DNA of 64,000 bases from Micromonospora sp. KC723 (GTDB taxonomy: Bacteria; Actinomycetota; Actinomycetes; Mycobacteriales; Micromonosporaceae), in NCBI RefSeq assembly GCF_004348595.1, contig NZ_SMKD01000015.1, forward strand, positions 1-64,000, given 5' to 3'. Below the pieces are notes generated by a model, which saw nothing but the letters and a program-made list of their open reading frames with translations, was not told the origin of the DNA and made no database searches. Within the stretch, counting starts at the first letter, position 1; every line of letters begins with the position of its first letter. Shown one piece after another: positions 16,854 to 26,257 of this stretch. The position numbers and the translations under genes are program-made.

Positions 16854-17807
16854 ATGCCCACGGCAGTACACGCGCCGGCGCCGGACCGGCTCGGTCCGCG
16901 ACCGCCATCGACCCGCCCCGGGCGCCGCGCCACGGGAACCATCCACCGGCGGACGCATCCGATGTGGTTCCTCGTGCCCGCGTTCGCCATCCTGCTCGTC
17001 TTCTTCGTCCTGCCCACCCTGTTCAACTTCGTCTACGCCTTCACCGACTGGTCCGGCTTCAAGAGCGAGATCAACCCGGTCGGCTTCGACAACTTCGCCG
17101 ACCTCGCCTCCAGCGGTACCCTGTTCAGCGCTCTGCGCATCACCGTCGTCTACGCGGCGCTGGTGGCCGTCTTCCAGAACGTCTTCGGCTTCGCCCTCGC
17201 CGTCCTGCTCGAACGCGACACCCGACTCAACCGCGTCGCCCGGGTCTTCTTCCTGATCCCCGTGCTGATGTCCGCCCTCGCCGTCGGCTACCTCTTCCAG
17301 GCGCTGCTCAAGCCCGACGGCGGCGTCAACCAGCTGATCGGCGCCGTCGCGCGGCAGCCGTTCGACCACGCCTGGCTCGCCGACAACACCTGGACCATCG
17401 TCGTGGTCGCGCTCATCCACTCCTGGAAGTGGATGGGGCTGTCCATGCTCATCTATCTCGCCGGCCTCAAGACGATCCCCGAGGACGTCATGGAGGCCGC
17501 CCGCATCGACGGCGCCTCACGGTGGCGCACCTTCTGGGCCGTCCGGTCACCCCTGCTCGCGCCCGCGGTCACCTTCAACGTCGCGACCGCCCTGCTGGGT
17601 TCCATGAACGGCTTCGACATCGTCCAGGCCACCACCGGCGGCGGCCCCGCCCGCACCACGGAGATCCTCAACATCTTCATCTACCGCACCTTCGGGCAGG
17701 GCCTGTTCGCCCAGGCCACCACCATGAGCCTGGTGTTGTTCCTGCTCGTCGCCCTGATGGCCTTCCCCGTCATCCACCGGTTGCGCAAACGGGAGGAGAT
17801 CCTGTGA
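16854..17807 (+). CDS. Sugar ABC transporter permease (MalF/LacF type)
   Basis: The 317-residue inner-membrane protein has about six membrane helices. A cytoplasmic N-terminal tail rich in Pro and Arg (about 35 residues) precedes the first helix, FLVPAFAILLVFFVLPTLFN. The EAA loop that docks the ATPase is EAARIDGASRWRTFW (about residues 213-227). AGGAG and AAGGAG lie upstream of the ATG. Its stop overlaps the GTG of the next permease. It forms the pore with that partner and receives sugar from the lipoprotein encoded upstream. The ATPase is probably a shared multi-sugar ATPase (MsiK type) encoded elsewhere, as is common in actinomycetes. Confidence 0.9.
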   Translation: MPTAVHAPAPDRLGPRPPSTRPGRRATGTIHRRTHPMWFLVPAFAILLVFFVLPTLFNFVYAFTDWSGFKSEINPVGFDNFADLASSGTLFSALRITVVYAALVAVFQNVFGFALAVLLERDTRLNRVARVFFLIPVLMSALAVGYLFQALLKPDGGVNQLIGAVARQPFDHAWLADNTWTIVVVALIHSWKWMGLSMLIYLAGLKTIPEDVMEAARIDGASRWRTFWAVRSPLLAPAVTFNVATALLGSMNGFDIVQATTGGGPARTTEILNIFIYRTFGQGLFAQATTMSLVLFLLVALMAFPVIHRLRKREEIL

Positions 17808-18682
17808 CCGACGGCGCGCCCCACCGTACGCTCCCCGCCCGGCAACGCACCGGGATCAGCGACGCGCGGATCTGGACCCGGCTCCAGCCCGTGGTGGCCG
17901 CCGCTCTCGTGGTGGCCCTGATCGGCGTCCCGCTCTGGCTCGTCCTGGTCACCGCAGCGAAGTCCCAGGGCGAGGCGATCACCCCCGACCTGTCGTGGCC
18001 CGACGACTGGCAACTGTGGGACAACCTCCGCCAGGTCTGGACCGACGCCGACGTCCCCGCCGCGTTTCTCGGCAGCCTGCTGGTCGTCGTGCCCACCGTG
18101 GTCGGGGTGCTCCTCTGCGGGTCGATGGCCTCCTGGGTGCTGGCCCGCCGGGCGACCCGCCTCACCGCGGTCCTGTACGCCATCGCGATCAGCGGCATCA
18201 TCCTGCCGCCCGCCGTGGTCACCGTGGTGCTCCTGCTGCGCCAGCTCGGCCTCGCCGGCACGGTCGTCGGGATGATCGGCGTCTACCTGGGCATCTACCT
18301 GTCCACGGTGATCTTCTTCGTCACCGGTTTCGTGCGCACCATCCCGACGTCGCTGGAGGAGGCGGCGCAGACCGACGGCGCCGGCCCGCTGACCGTGTTC
18401 CGGCGGGTCGTCCTGCCGCTGCTGCGGCCGGTGCTGGCCACCGCGACGATCCTCGTCTGCCTGTACGTCTGGAACGACGTCTTCTACGCCTTCTTCGTCG
18501 TCGGCGGCCGGCTCGACACCCTGCCGCTCAACCTCTTCCGCGTCGCCAGTGCCGGCCTCTACCTCAACAACTGGCACCTCATCTTCGCCTACGTGATCCT
18601 CATGAGCCTGCCACTGATCGCCGTGCTCGCCGTCGCCCAACGGAAGATCATCTCCGGCATCACCAGCGGTGCCGTCAAGTAG
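17804..18682 (+). CDS. Sugar ABC transporter permease (MalG type)
   Basis: The 292-residue partner permease begins at a GTG overlapping the previous stop, with GGGAGGAG about 6 nt upstream. About six membrane helices are visible, beginning with LQPVVAAALVVALIGVPLWL. The EAA loop is EEAAQTDGAGPLTVFRRVVLP. Residues 260-290 contain the final helix and a QRKIISGITSGAVK tail typical of MalG-like subunits. With the preceding permease it forms the transmembrane channel. The next gene, a secreted glycosidase, follows after 10 nt, so all five genes from GH36 onward form one transcription unit. Confidence 0.9.
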   Translation: MTDGAPHRTLPARQRTGISDARIWTRLQPVVAAALVVALIGVPLWLVLVTAAKSQGEAITPDLSWPDDWQLWDNLRQVWTDADVPAAFLGSLLVVVPTVVGVLLCGSMASWVLARRATRLTAVLYAIAISGIILPPAVVTVVLLLRQLGLAGTVVGMIGVYLGIYLSTVIFFVTGFVRTIPTSLEEAAQTDGAGPLTVFRRVVLPLLRPVLATATILVCLYVWNDVFYAFFVVGGRLDTLPLNLFRVASAGLYLNNWHLIFAYVILMSLPLIAVLAVAQRKIISGITSGAVK

Positions 18683-18692
18683 AGGGAGAACC

Positions 18693-21392
18693 ATGCACAC
18701 CTTCGTACGGCTCACGGCCGCCCTGGCCGGCCTGACGCTGGCCGCCACCACCCCGATACCGTCACCCGCCGAGGCCGCCGACGCGAGCAGCGACGTGCTC
18801 GGTGTCGACTTCGCCCGCACCACCGGCGCGTTCCGCGGTGGCGCGACGGGCACCCTCTACGGCTTCGGCGACGAGGGCGCGCCCACCCAGGCGCTGATCA
18901 ACGGGGCGCACATCACCAACACCTCGCAGAAGGCGCCGTACGGCACCCAGCACCCGAGCGGTGACGCGATCAAGGTCGAGGACGGCTTCTTCCGCAAGCA
19001 CGGCAAGGACATGTACATCTACGTCCAGGACTACTACCCGGACTGGCCGTACCACGGCGGTCGCCGGCCCGGGGACAGCCGCACCTACCGGCAGGCCGAC
19101 GGCACGTACACCGACACGCCGAACGGCGTCTGGGACTACCTGGAGGTGGTGGAGTTCGTGACGGAAGCCGTCGCCACCACCTCGGCCCGCCCCCGCGACT
19201 ACGTGTTCATCCCCTTCAACGAGCCCGACGGCGGCAACTGGTACCACGACTGGGGTGGGCTGCGGGAGACCTTCCTGGCGGACTGGAAGGCCACCTACGA
19301 GACGATCCAGAAGGTCTACGCCCGACACGGCCTCGGTCACGCGCGCATCGGCGGCCCCGGCGACACCCGGTGGCAGCCGGAACGCTCCGCCGACTTCCTG
19401 CGCTACGCCAAGGCCAACGCCGTCCTGCCCGACGTGTTCATCTGGCACGAGCTGGGCATCGACAACCTGGGCACCTTCCGTTCCCACTACGCCGACTACC
19501 GGCAGCTGGAGAAGGACCTGGGGCTCGACCCGATCCACGTCAACATCACCGAGTGGGGGACGCTGCGCGACATGGGCACCCCCGGGCAGCTCATCCAGTG
19601 GTTGTCCATCATGGAGGACCTGAAGATCGACGGGCAGACCGCGTACTGGAACTACGCCGGGAACCTCAGCGACAACAGCGCGCGCGCCAACGCCGCGAAC
19701 GCGGGCTGGTGGATGTTCAAGTGGTACGGCGACCTGGAGGGCGCCCGGACCGTCGCCGTCACGCCACCCGCCCTCGACACGGTGGACACCCTCCAGGGCA
19801 TCGGCGCCGTCGACGTCCCCAACAAACGGGCCACCGTGCTGTACGGCGGCGGCAGCAAGCCGGTGTCGCTGCGCCTGTCCGGTCTGGACCCCCGCGTCTT
19901 CGGCTCGCGCGTCGACGTCGAGGTCCGCGAGATCACCCTGTCCGGCGCGGAGGGCGTCGCCGGCACCCCTCGCGTGGTCAAGGTCCTCGACGGCGTCCGG
20001 CTCGACCGGAAAACGATCAACCTCGACGTGCCCACCTACGATCGGTACGCCGCCTACCAGGTGCTCATCACCCCCGCGCAGGACCGCACCCTCGTCGCCG
20101 GTGGTGTCTGGACGGCCAGCGCCGAGGCGGAGCAGACCACCCTGACCTCGGCCACGGTGTACGACCAGGACCCCCGGGGCGGCGGCGGGTGGAAGTTCCT
20201 CGCCTCCGGCGGCCGCGACGTCGGCTCGTTCAACCGGCCGACCTCGAAGGCCGACTGGACGGTCACCGTCCCGCGCACCGGTCGCTACCGCTTCCAGGTC
20301 ATCGGCGGGGCACCCGGCGTGCCGGGCCGCCACGCGCTCTTCGTCGACGACGCGAACCCCACGATCGTGCAGTACACCGCCAACCTGGCCCTCACGTCGT
20401 ACCAGAAATGGCAGTACCGGGGCAGCGCCGAGGTGACGATCCCGCTGACCGCCGGCCGGCACACACTGTCGCTGCGGGCCAGCCTGGACGGCACCTCCCT
20501 GCTGCCGAACGCCGACATCACCCTGGACAAGTTCCTGCTCACCGACGTCACCGACGGCGAGCCCACCAGCTATCCGGCCTCGACCCTGCGCTACACCGGC
20601 GGCGCGCGGCTCACCTACCGCAGCCCCGGGGCCCGCGGCCACGCCGACATCCGCGGGGCGGGCGCGCGCGCCGACGCGTACGTTCACGCGTGGGAGACCG
20701 GCTATCACGACCTGAGCCTCGACTACCGCAGCACCGCCGCAACGGCCGCCGAGGTCACGGTCAACGGCCGCCGGGTGGCCACGGTCGCCGCACCCCGCCG
20801 CGGTAGCTGGCGCTCCACCGTGCGTCTGCACCTCAGCCAGGGCATCAACGAGGTCGAGATCCGCTCGACCAAGGGGATCCTGCTCCAGGGGTTGACCACC
20901 ACCCGGGCCGCCGGGGCCGACACCGCCGCGGTCACGGTCGAGGCGGAGAACGTCATCCGCCGGGGTGCCGTCAGCATTGCCCGCTACACCGAGGCGTCGG
21001 GCAGCAACGCCTCCGGGCTGGCCGGCCTGGGGCACGTCGGCAACGGCGCCGCCAACACCTTCCAGGTGCCGCGCCGGCCCGGTTTCGACCGGCCCGGCGA
21101 CTACGACATCGTCGTCACCTACGCCAACGCCGAACTCGGCGGCAGCCACGACTACAACCCGCAGGTCATCGACCGTCGGCTGAACGTCACGGAGAACGGC
21201 GGTGGCAGCGCGTACGCCTACTTCCGCTACACCTACGCGTGGAACAGCTTCCTGGAGCGCACCATCCCGGTGACTCTCTCCACCGCCGACGGCCCGCTCG
21301 TCTTCGGTAACCCGGACGCCTACGCCCCCGACATCGACAAGATCACCATCGCCCCGGCCACCCTGGGCGCGCCGACCACAGTGCGCCGCTGA
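18693..21392 (+). CDS. Secreted clan GH-A glycosidase (GH39-like) with C-terminal carbohydrate-binding modules
   Basis: The 899-residue exported protein has a signal peptide ending near SPAEA (residue 28). The catalytic region (about 30-370) shows the retaining GH-A pair: acid/base Glu177 in FNEPDGGNW and nucleophile Glu287 in NITEWG. After a beta domain, three beta-rich modules follow: about 475-620 (TVTVPRTGRYRFQVIGG), 630-745 and 745-899. The last begins AVTVEAENV and reads as a CBM6/CBM35-type module. The exact family is uncertain; spacing suggests GH39 or a close relative. The ATG has AGAGGGAGA upstream, 10 nt after the permease stop. It would cut a polysaccharide outside the cell to feed the transporter encoded in the same operon. 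Confidence 0.75.
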   Translation: MHTFVRLTAALAGLTLAATTPIPSPAEAADASSDVLGVDFARTTGAFRGGATGTLYGFGDEGAPTQALINGAHITNTSQKAPYGTQHPSGDAIKVEDGFFRKHGKDMYIYVQDYYPDWPYHGGRRPGDSRTYRQADGTYTDTPNGVWDYLEVVEFVTEAVATTSARPRDYVFIPFNEPDGGNWYHDWGGLRETFLADWKATYETIQKVYARHGLGHARIGGPGDTRWQPERSADFLRYAKANAVLPDVFIWHELGIDNLGTFRSHYADYRQLEKDLGLDPIHVNITEWGTLRDMGTPGQLIQWLSIMEDLKIDGQTAYWNYAGNLSDNSARANAANAGWWMFKWYGDLEGARTVAVTPPALDTVDTLQGIGAVDVPNKRATVLYGGGSKPVSLRLSGLDPRVFGSRVDVEVREITLSGAEGVAGTPRVVKVLDGVRLDRKTINLDVPTYDRYAAYQVLITPAQDRTLVAGGVWTASAEAEQTTLTSATVYDQDPRGGGGWKFLASGGRDVGSFNRPTSKADWTVTVPRTGRYRFQVIGGAPGVPGRHALFVDDANPTIVQYTANLALTSYQKWQYRGSAEVTIPLTAGRHTLSLRASLDGTSLLPNADITLDKFLLTDVTDGEPTSYPASTLRYTGGARLTYRSPGARGHADIRGAGARADAYVHAWETGYHDLSLDYRSTAATAAEVTVNGRRVATVAAPRRGSWRSTVRLHLSQGINEVEIRSTKGILLQGLTTTRAAGADTAAVTVEAENVIRRGAVSIARYTEASGSNASGLAGLGHVGNGAANTFQVPRRPGFDRPGDYDIVVTYANAELGGSHDYNPQVIDRRLNVTENGGGSAYAYFRYTYAWNSFLERTIPVTLSTADGPLVFGNPDAYAPDIDKITIAPATLGAPTTVRR

Positions 21393-21410
21393 ACCGGCCG
21401 ACCAGCAGAC

Positions 21411-21447
21411 GCGTGCCCGGGGCGACCCCACGTCGCCCCGGGCACGC
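21411..21447. terminator. Bidirectional terminator hairpin
   Basis: A perfect 16-bp stem (21411-21426 with 21432-21447; arm GCGTGCCCGGGGCGAC) and a 5-nt loop lie in the 78-nt gap between the convergent glycosidase genes. It fits termination of both. Confidence 0.8.
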
Positions 21448-21470
21448 CCGGGCGGGACCCGGCAGGCGGC

Positions 21471-23405
21471 CTACCGGCGGGAAGCGGGCGCGAACACGCT
21501 GTCCCGCCAGCGCAGCAGTTCCGAGCGGGCCGTGGCGAGCTGCTCGGCGGTCACCGGTGCTCCGGACGCGGCACCGACCACGAGTGCGACGTGCACCGTC
21601 CCGGCGGGGGAGTCGGGGGCGTCGATCAGCAGGCGCTGCGCGGTACGCGCGCCGACCTCCCGGGCGACCGTCACCGGCCCGGTGCCGGGGACGCCGTGCA
21701 GGGTGGCGACGTCGCTCACCACGGCGGTGCCGGCGGCCGGGAACGAGGCGGGCAGGTGCAGCTCGGTCGGACCGCTCGGGCGGGTGGCCGGCTGACGCCA
21801 GACCAGCACACCGTACTGTCGGCCGGCCACCAGCGCCGACACCGCCGGCATGGTCGCCGGCGGGGTCAGCCAGGCCCGCTGCTGTCCGGCGCCGCCGTAG
21901 CCGGAGCGGGCCAGGTCCTCGTAGGCGAAGGCGAGGGTGTCGCCGGCCACCGCACTCGGGTAGAGCCGGTCGAGCAGCCGCCGGTCGAGCCGGAGTGCCG
22001 CGGTCCCGGCGTCGTCCAGCTCGACGACCGAGTGGTCCTCGTCGTTCCAGGCGTCCCCGTCGGTCTGCACCTTGTCCGGGTTGCCGTTCATCAGCTCGCG
22101 GTGCCGGTCGTGGTAGATGTCCCACTGCCACTGGGTGCCCGACAGCACCGTCCCGCCCGCGCGCGGGTCGGCCCACCACCGGGCTCCGGCCACCCCGGCG
22201 TCCATGCCCTGGTACATCGCGCGCAGCATCCACGGGGTCCGGTCGCTGCCGTGGCCGGAGAGCTTGTTGCCGAACTCGGAGACGAACGGCGCGGTGGCCA
22301 GGTCGCCGGCCCGGCTGCGGATCCGGTTCATCGCCGCCGCGTACGTGCCGTCGGTGGCGGGGGAGGGGTCCAGGGTGATCCGGGCGCCGTCGTAGTAGTG
22401 GCTGTTGAACACGAAGCGCGCGCCGAGCGGCGGGGACTCCGGTAGCCCGCCCTGCTCGAAGAAGCCGGTGTTCCAGAAGACCAGGGGCTCGACGAAGGCC
22501 GGTTTCGCCGCCCAGCCGGCGGTGTCCATCGCCGTGCGGAAGCGCTGGTAGAACGGAAGCAGGTGGGTGCGTTCCCACTCCGCGCCGGATCGGCTCTCCA
22601 TACCCCCGTCGAAGGGCTCGTTGAACGGGTCGAATCCGATGATGTTGCGGAACGACGCGGCCGGCAGCCGCTGCGCGAGATGCCGCATGGCCGCCGTCGC
22701 CTGGGTGAGGAACGCGTCCTGGACGCCGATCTCACCGGCCTCGGTACGCAGGGTCCGGTTGCGCCAGAAGTCGGCCATCGCCTGGCGCACGGCGGCGTTG
22801 TTCATCATGTTCTGCCCCCACAGGAAGCAGATCCCGCACGACTCGCGGGGGTAGCCGCCGGCCCGGATCACCCACGCCGGTGCCCCGTCGCCGGTGTACC
22901 AGCTGTCGCGGTGGAACAGGTGCGCGGAGTAGAGGTCCTGGTGGTAGTCGAGCAGGACGTAGAAACCGCGGTCGGTGAACTCGCGGATCTGCTCGACCGC
23001 CCGGTCCAGGTAGCCGGTGTCGATCCGGTCCGGAGCCGGCTGGACCCCCTCCCAGGAGATCAGGAAGCGGATCGTGTTCGCCCCGGTCAGGTCCCGCATG
23101 GCCTGTGCGGAGACGGCGGCGTCGGCGCGGCTGCGGAACGGCAGGAGGTTGTTCTCGTACAGCTTGGTGCTGCCCGAGACGTTGAAGCCGCGCAGCACGA
23201 CCTCGCGGCCCCGCTCGTCGCGGAACACCCCGCCGTGGGCGGGGCGGGGCGTGACGGCGACGGCGGCCCTGCCCGAGGTGGCCACCGGGCCGGCCGGACC
23301 GCGCGGGCCGGCCGGCCCGGTGGCCACGGCGCCGGCGGATGTTGTCAGGGCGAGAGTCAGACCCGCCGCTCCCAGAAACGTGAATACCGCTCGCGAAGCA
23401 CCCAT
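21471..23405 (-). CDS. Secreted GH5 glycosidase, endoglycoceramidase-like
   Basis: The 644-residue exported enzyme has a signal peptide (about 1-27). A short collagen-like GPAGPRGPAGP stretch (about 30-40) is followed by the GH5 barrel. Family marks are LRGFNVSGSTK, SWEGVQP, LLDYHQDLYS, acid/base Glu263 in FDPFNEPFDGG and nucleophile Glu377 in FVSEFGN. A C-terminal beta domain (about 500-640) follows. HQDLYS and GAPAWV are typical of the endoglycoceramidase branch of GH5, which cuts glycan from glycolipid or acts on related galactosides. No ribosome site precedes the ATG, but TAACAT ends 6 nt upstream, so a leaderless mRNA is possible. The gene is divergent from a transporter operon that may import its products. 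The substrate is inferred only from the family. Confidence 0.82.
   Translation of the reverse strand: MGASRAVFTFLGAAGLTLALTTSAGAVATGPAGPRGPAGPVATSGRAAVAVTPRPAHGGVFRDERGREVVLRGFNVSGSTKLYENNLLPFRSRADAAVSAQAMRDLTGANTIRFLISWEGVQPAPDRIDTGYLDRAVEQIREFTDRGFYVLLDYHQDLYSAHLFHRDSWYTGDGAPAWVIRAGGYPRESCGICFLWGQNMMNNAAVRQAMADFWRNRTLRTEAGEIGVQDAFLTQATAAMRHLAQRLPAASFRNIIGFDPFNEPFDGGMESRSGAEWERTHLLPFYQRFRTAMDTAGWAAKPAFVEPLVFWNTGFFEQGGLPESPPLGARFVFNSHYYDGARITLDPSPATDGTYAAAMNRIRSRAGDLATAPFVSEFGNKLSGHGSDRTPWMLRAMYQGMDAGVAGARWWADPRAGGTVLSGTQWQWDIYHDRHRELMNGNPDKVQTDGDAWNDEDHSVVELDDAGTAALRLDRRLLDRLYPSAVAGDTLAFAYEDLARSGYGGAGQQRAWLTPPATMPAVSALVAGRQYGVLVWRQPATRPSGPTELHLPASFPAAGTAVVSDVATLHGVPGTGPVTVAREVGARTAQRLLIDAPDSPAGTVHVALVVGAASGAPVTAEQLATARSELLRWRDSVFAPASRR
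23278..23327. repeat. 20-bp perfect inverted repeat inside the GH5 coding sequence
   Basis: Arms 23278-23297 and 23308-23327 are exact reverse complements around a 10-nt centre. The repeat falls just after the signal-peptide codons and encodes the collagen-like Gly-Pro-Ala/Gly-Pro-Arg run. In the mRNA it would be a very stable hairpin about 80 nt after the start codon. Confidence 0.85.
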
Positions 23406-23519
23406 GGATGGATGTTAATGCATGAGTGGCGCGGCGTCTCGCGGTTCCGGCGCGCCGGCCCGCGCGGCCCGCTCCTTCCCGGTCCGCCGACGGTCCTCGC
23501 CGCGCCCACCACACCGCTT

Positions 23520-23549
23520 GTTGCAATGTTGTGGCAACTACGCGATGCT
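23520..23549 (+). promoter_or_regulatory. Putative promoter with overlapping inverted repeat, oligopeptide/oligosaccharide transporter operon
   Basis: TTGCAA (23521-23526), a 17-nt spacer and GATGCT (23544-23549) form a plausible promoter 100 nt before the binding-protein gene. GTTGC (23520-23524) and GCAAC (23534-23538) form an inverted repeat over the -35 and spacer, a likely repressor site. The 243-nt divergent region holds no gene. Confidence 0.4.
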
Positions 23550-23648
23550 GGCACCAGATGATCAACCTTCGACGCGATGATCGGGCGCACGCGCGGCCGG
23601 GCCGGGCCGCCGCACCGCCCACCACCTGACCACTCACGGGAGCATCTG

Positions 23649-25244
23649 ATGGGTACCCCTCTGTCCAGCCGCACGGCGACCCTGGTCGTCGCCGCTCTCC
23701 TGGTGGCGGCCGGCTGCTCGTCCCCGGCGGCCACCTCACCGGCGGCCGGCGGTGCCGGCACCCTCGTGGTCGCCACCGCCGGCGAGCCGGACACGCTGAA
23801 CCCGGTGCTCAACTACGGGGTCGACGGCGGCTCGCTGATCTTCGACGGTCTCGTCGCCCGCGACGGGCGCAACCGGCCCGTCCCGGCGCTGGCCCGCGAG
23901 CTGCCGACCGTGTCGCCGGACGGGCGGACGGTCACCGCCACCCTGCGCGAGGGCGTACGGTTCCACGACGGCAGCCCGCTGACCGCCCAGGACGTGGTCT
24001 TCACCTACCAGGCCGTGCTGGACCCGAAGGTCGACTCCACGCTCCGGTCCGACCTGGACGTGCTCGCCTCGGTCGCCGCGCCGGATCCGTCCACCGTGGT
24101 GTTCCGACTGAAGTACGCCTACGCGCCGTTCCTGCAACGGCTCACCCTCGGTATCGTGCCGGCCAGGGCCCTCGCCGGGCAGGACATCAACCAGGCCGGC
24201 TTCAACCGCAGGCCGGTGGGCACCGGCCCGTACCGGGTGACGTCGTGGACGCCGGGCGACCGGCTCGTCCTGGCCGCCAACGAGGCGTACTGGGGCGGCC
24301 GGCCCGCCAACTCCGGAGTCGTGGTGGCCTTCGTCGCCGACGACAACGTCCGCGCCCAGCGGATGCGGGCCGGGGAGTTCGACGCCGCGGAGTTGGCGCC
24401 GAAGCTGGCCTCCGGCTTCGACCGACAGGCCGGCTACCGGGTCGAGCGGGTGCCCACCGCCGACTACCGGGGGGTGATGCTGCCGATGGGCAACCCGGTC
24501 ACCGGGGACGTGGCGGTGCGCCGGGCGCTGACCGCCGCGGTGGACCGCCAGGCGATGGTCACCGGTGTGCTCGGCGGGGCGGGGGAGCCGGCGTTCGGGC
24601 CGATCCCGCCCTCGTCGGAGTTCGCCGCGCCGTCGACCACCGGCACCGCCACCGCCGACCCGGCCACCGCCACCGCCACTCTCGACGCCGCCGGCTGGCG
24701 GCCCGGCCCGGACGGCATCCGGGTCCGCGACGGCCGCCCGGCGGCGTTCACCCTGATGTACCCGGCCACCGACAGCCTGCGCAAGGAACTCGCCCTCGCC
24801 GTCACCGCCGACGCCAAGAAGATCGGCATCAGGATCACCCCCGAGGGTCTCACCTGGGACGCGATCACCCCCAGGATGCGCACCGACGCGCTGGTCATGG
24901 GCTACGGCACCCCGTACGACCCGGACTTCGTCTCCTACAAGCTGTTCGGCTCCGCCTTCGCCGGCCAGGGCTTCTTCAACCCCGGCTCCTACCGGTCGCC
25001 CGTGGTCGACAAGGCGTTGCAGGACGGGCGCGACAATGCCGACCCGGCCGCCCGCAGGGCCGCCTACGCCATCTTCCAGCAGCAGCTCGCCACCGACGTG
25101 CCGTGGGTGTTCCTCACCTACCTTCAGCACACCTACGTGGTGCGGGACACGGTCGCCGGGGTCACGCCCCGGGTCGAGCCGCACGAGCACGACGTGGCCA
25201 ACAGCCTCTGGTGGAACATCCACACCTGGACGAAGACCTCGTGA
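23649..25244 (+). CDS. ABC transporter substrate-binding lipoprotein (family 5, peptide/oligosaccharide)
   Basis: The 531-residue SBP_bac_5 protein has the lipobox VAAGC (Cys about residue 23). The domain opens with TLVVATAGEPDTLNPVLNYGVDG, followed by VRFHDGSPLTAQDVVFTYQ and RPVGTGPYRVTSWTPGD, all typical. The late-domain LMYPATDSLRKELA is also present. GGGAGC precedes the ATG. Family members bind di- and oligopeptides, nickel, or oligosaccharides such as cellobiose. Here the flanking genes are glycosidases with LacI control, so an oligosaccharide ligand is a real possibility, but sequence alone does not decide. Its stop overlaps the first permease start (GTGA), and the four remaining transporter genes follow without gaps. 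Confidence 0.88.
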   Translation: MGTPLSSRTATLVVAALLVAAGCSSPAATSPAAGGAGTLVVATAGEPDTLNPVLNYGVDGGSLIFDGLVARDGRNRPVPALARELPTVSPDGRTVTATLREGVRFHDGSPLTAQDVVFTYQAVLDPKVDSTLRSDLDVLASVAAPDPSTVVFRLKYAYAPFLQRLTLGIVPARALAGQDINQAGFNRRPVGTGPYRVTSWTPGDRLVLAANEAYWGGRPANSGVVVAFVADDNVRAQRMRAGEFDAAELAPKLASGFDRQAGYRVERVPTADYRGVMLPMGNPVTGDVAVRRALTAAVDRQAMVTGVLGGAGEPAFGPIPPSSEFAAPSTTGTATADPATATATLDAAGWRPGPDGIRVRDGRPAAFTLMYPATDSLRKELALAVTADAKKIGIRITPEGLTWDAITPRMRTDALVMGYGTPYDPDFVSYKLFGSAFAGQGFFNPGSYRSPVVDKALQDGRDNADPAARRAAYAIFQQQLATDVPWVFLTYLQHTYVVRDTVAGVTPRVEPHEHDVANSLWWNIHTWTKTS

Positions 25245-26257
25245 CCGCGACCGCCGCCACCTCGTCCCGTCGTCGCCGGCGGCTGGCGGGCGCCGGCGCG
25301 GTGGTCCGCCGCCGGCTGATGGTCGCCGTACCGGTCCTCGCCGCGACCAGCGTCGGCATGTTCGTCCTCGGCGCGGCCTCCCCGATCGACCCCGCCCAGC
25401 AGTACGCCGGCGCGGCGGCGTTCACCACCAGCGAGGAGAACCTGGCACAGATCCGCGCCAACTGGGGCGTCGACGACCCGCTGCCGGTGCAGTACGCCCG
25501 CTGGGTCGGCAACCTGCTCCGCGGCGACCTGGGTTGGTCGACCAGCCGCCACGAACCGGTGACCGACGTGCTGGCCGCGCGCGCCGGCTGGACGCTGCTG
25601 CTGGTCGGCGCCGCCCTGGCGCTGGTGCTGGCGGCGAGCCTGCTGCTGGGCACCCTCGCCGCGTACCGGCGCGGCGGCTGGTTCGACCGGACTCTCCGCG
25701 CCGGCGCGTACGCGGTGCAGTCGATGCCGGTGTTCTGGCTCGGCCTGGCCGCCATCGCCGTGTTCGCCCTGGCCCTCGGGTGGCTGCCGGCCGGTGGGCT
25801 CACCGACGTCACCGCCACCGGAACCCACCCCGCCGACGTTGCCCGGCACCTCGTCCTGCCGGTCACCGTGCTGGCGGTCTCCCAGGCGCCCTGGTTCGTG
25901 CTGTTCGTGCGCGACACGGTCGCCGAGAGCCTGCGCGACGACCACGTCCTCGCCGCCCGGGCCCGCGGCCTGCCCGGCCGCACCGTCCTCTTCGGCCACG
26001 CCCTGCGTACCGCGCTGCTGCCGTTCCTCACCCTGGTCGGCACCCACCTGCCCGAACTGGTCGGTGGCGCGGTGCTGGTGGAGACCGTGTTCTCCCTGCC
26101 CGGCCTCGGCGCGGTCACCGTCCAGGCGGCGCTGGGCGGCGACTTCCCGCTGCTGGCCGCCACCACCCTCGCCACCACCGTCGTGGTGCTGACCGCCAAC
26201 CTCCTCACCGACCTGGCCTACGCCGCCGCCGACCCCCGGGTACGCCTCGATGACTGA
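25241..26257 (+). CDS. ABC transporter permease, DppB type
   Basis: The 338-residue permease starts at a GTG that overlaps the binding-protein stop. An Arg-rich N terminus precedes the first helix (LMVAVPVLAATSVGMFVLGA). The external loop has YARWVGNLLRGDLGWS, and the docking loop is VLAARARGLPGRTVLFGHALR. At least five further helices end at LTANLLTDLAYAAADPRVR, the standard C terminus of DppB/OppB. It pairs with the DppC-type subunit encoded next, overlapping by 8 nt. Confidence 0.9.
   Translation: MTATAATSSRRRRRLAGAGAVVRRRLMVAVPVLAATSVGMFVLGAASPIDPAQQYAGAAAFTTSEENLAQIRANWGVDDPLPVQYARWVGNLLRGDLGWSTSRHEPVTDVLAARAGWTLLLVGAALALVLAASLLLGTLAAYRRGGWFDRTLRAGAYAVQSMPVFWLGLAAIAVFALALGWLPAGGLTDVTATGTHPADVARHLVLPVTVLAVSQAPWFVLFVRDTVAESLRDDHVLAARARGLPGRTVLFGHALRTALLPFLTLVGTHLPELVGGAVLVETVFSLPGLGAVTVQAALGGDFPLLAATTLATTVVVLTANLLTDLAYAAADPRVRLDD

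Noticed and set aside
16823-17803. Extended N terminus for the second permease, overlapping the first permease out of frame
   Set aside because: GTG 17804 has a strong ribosome site and starts a normal-length permease; the upstream codons are Arg/Pro/His-rich noise.
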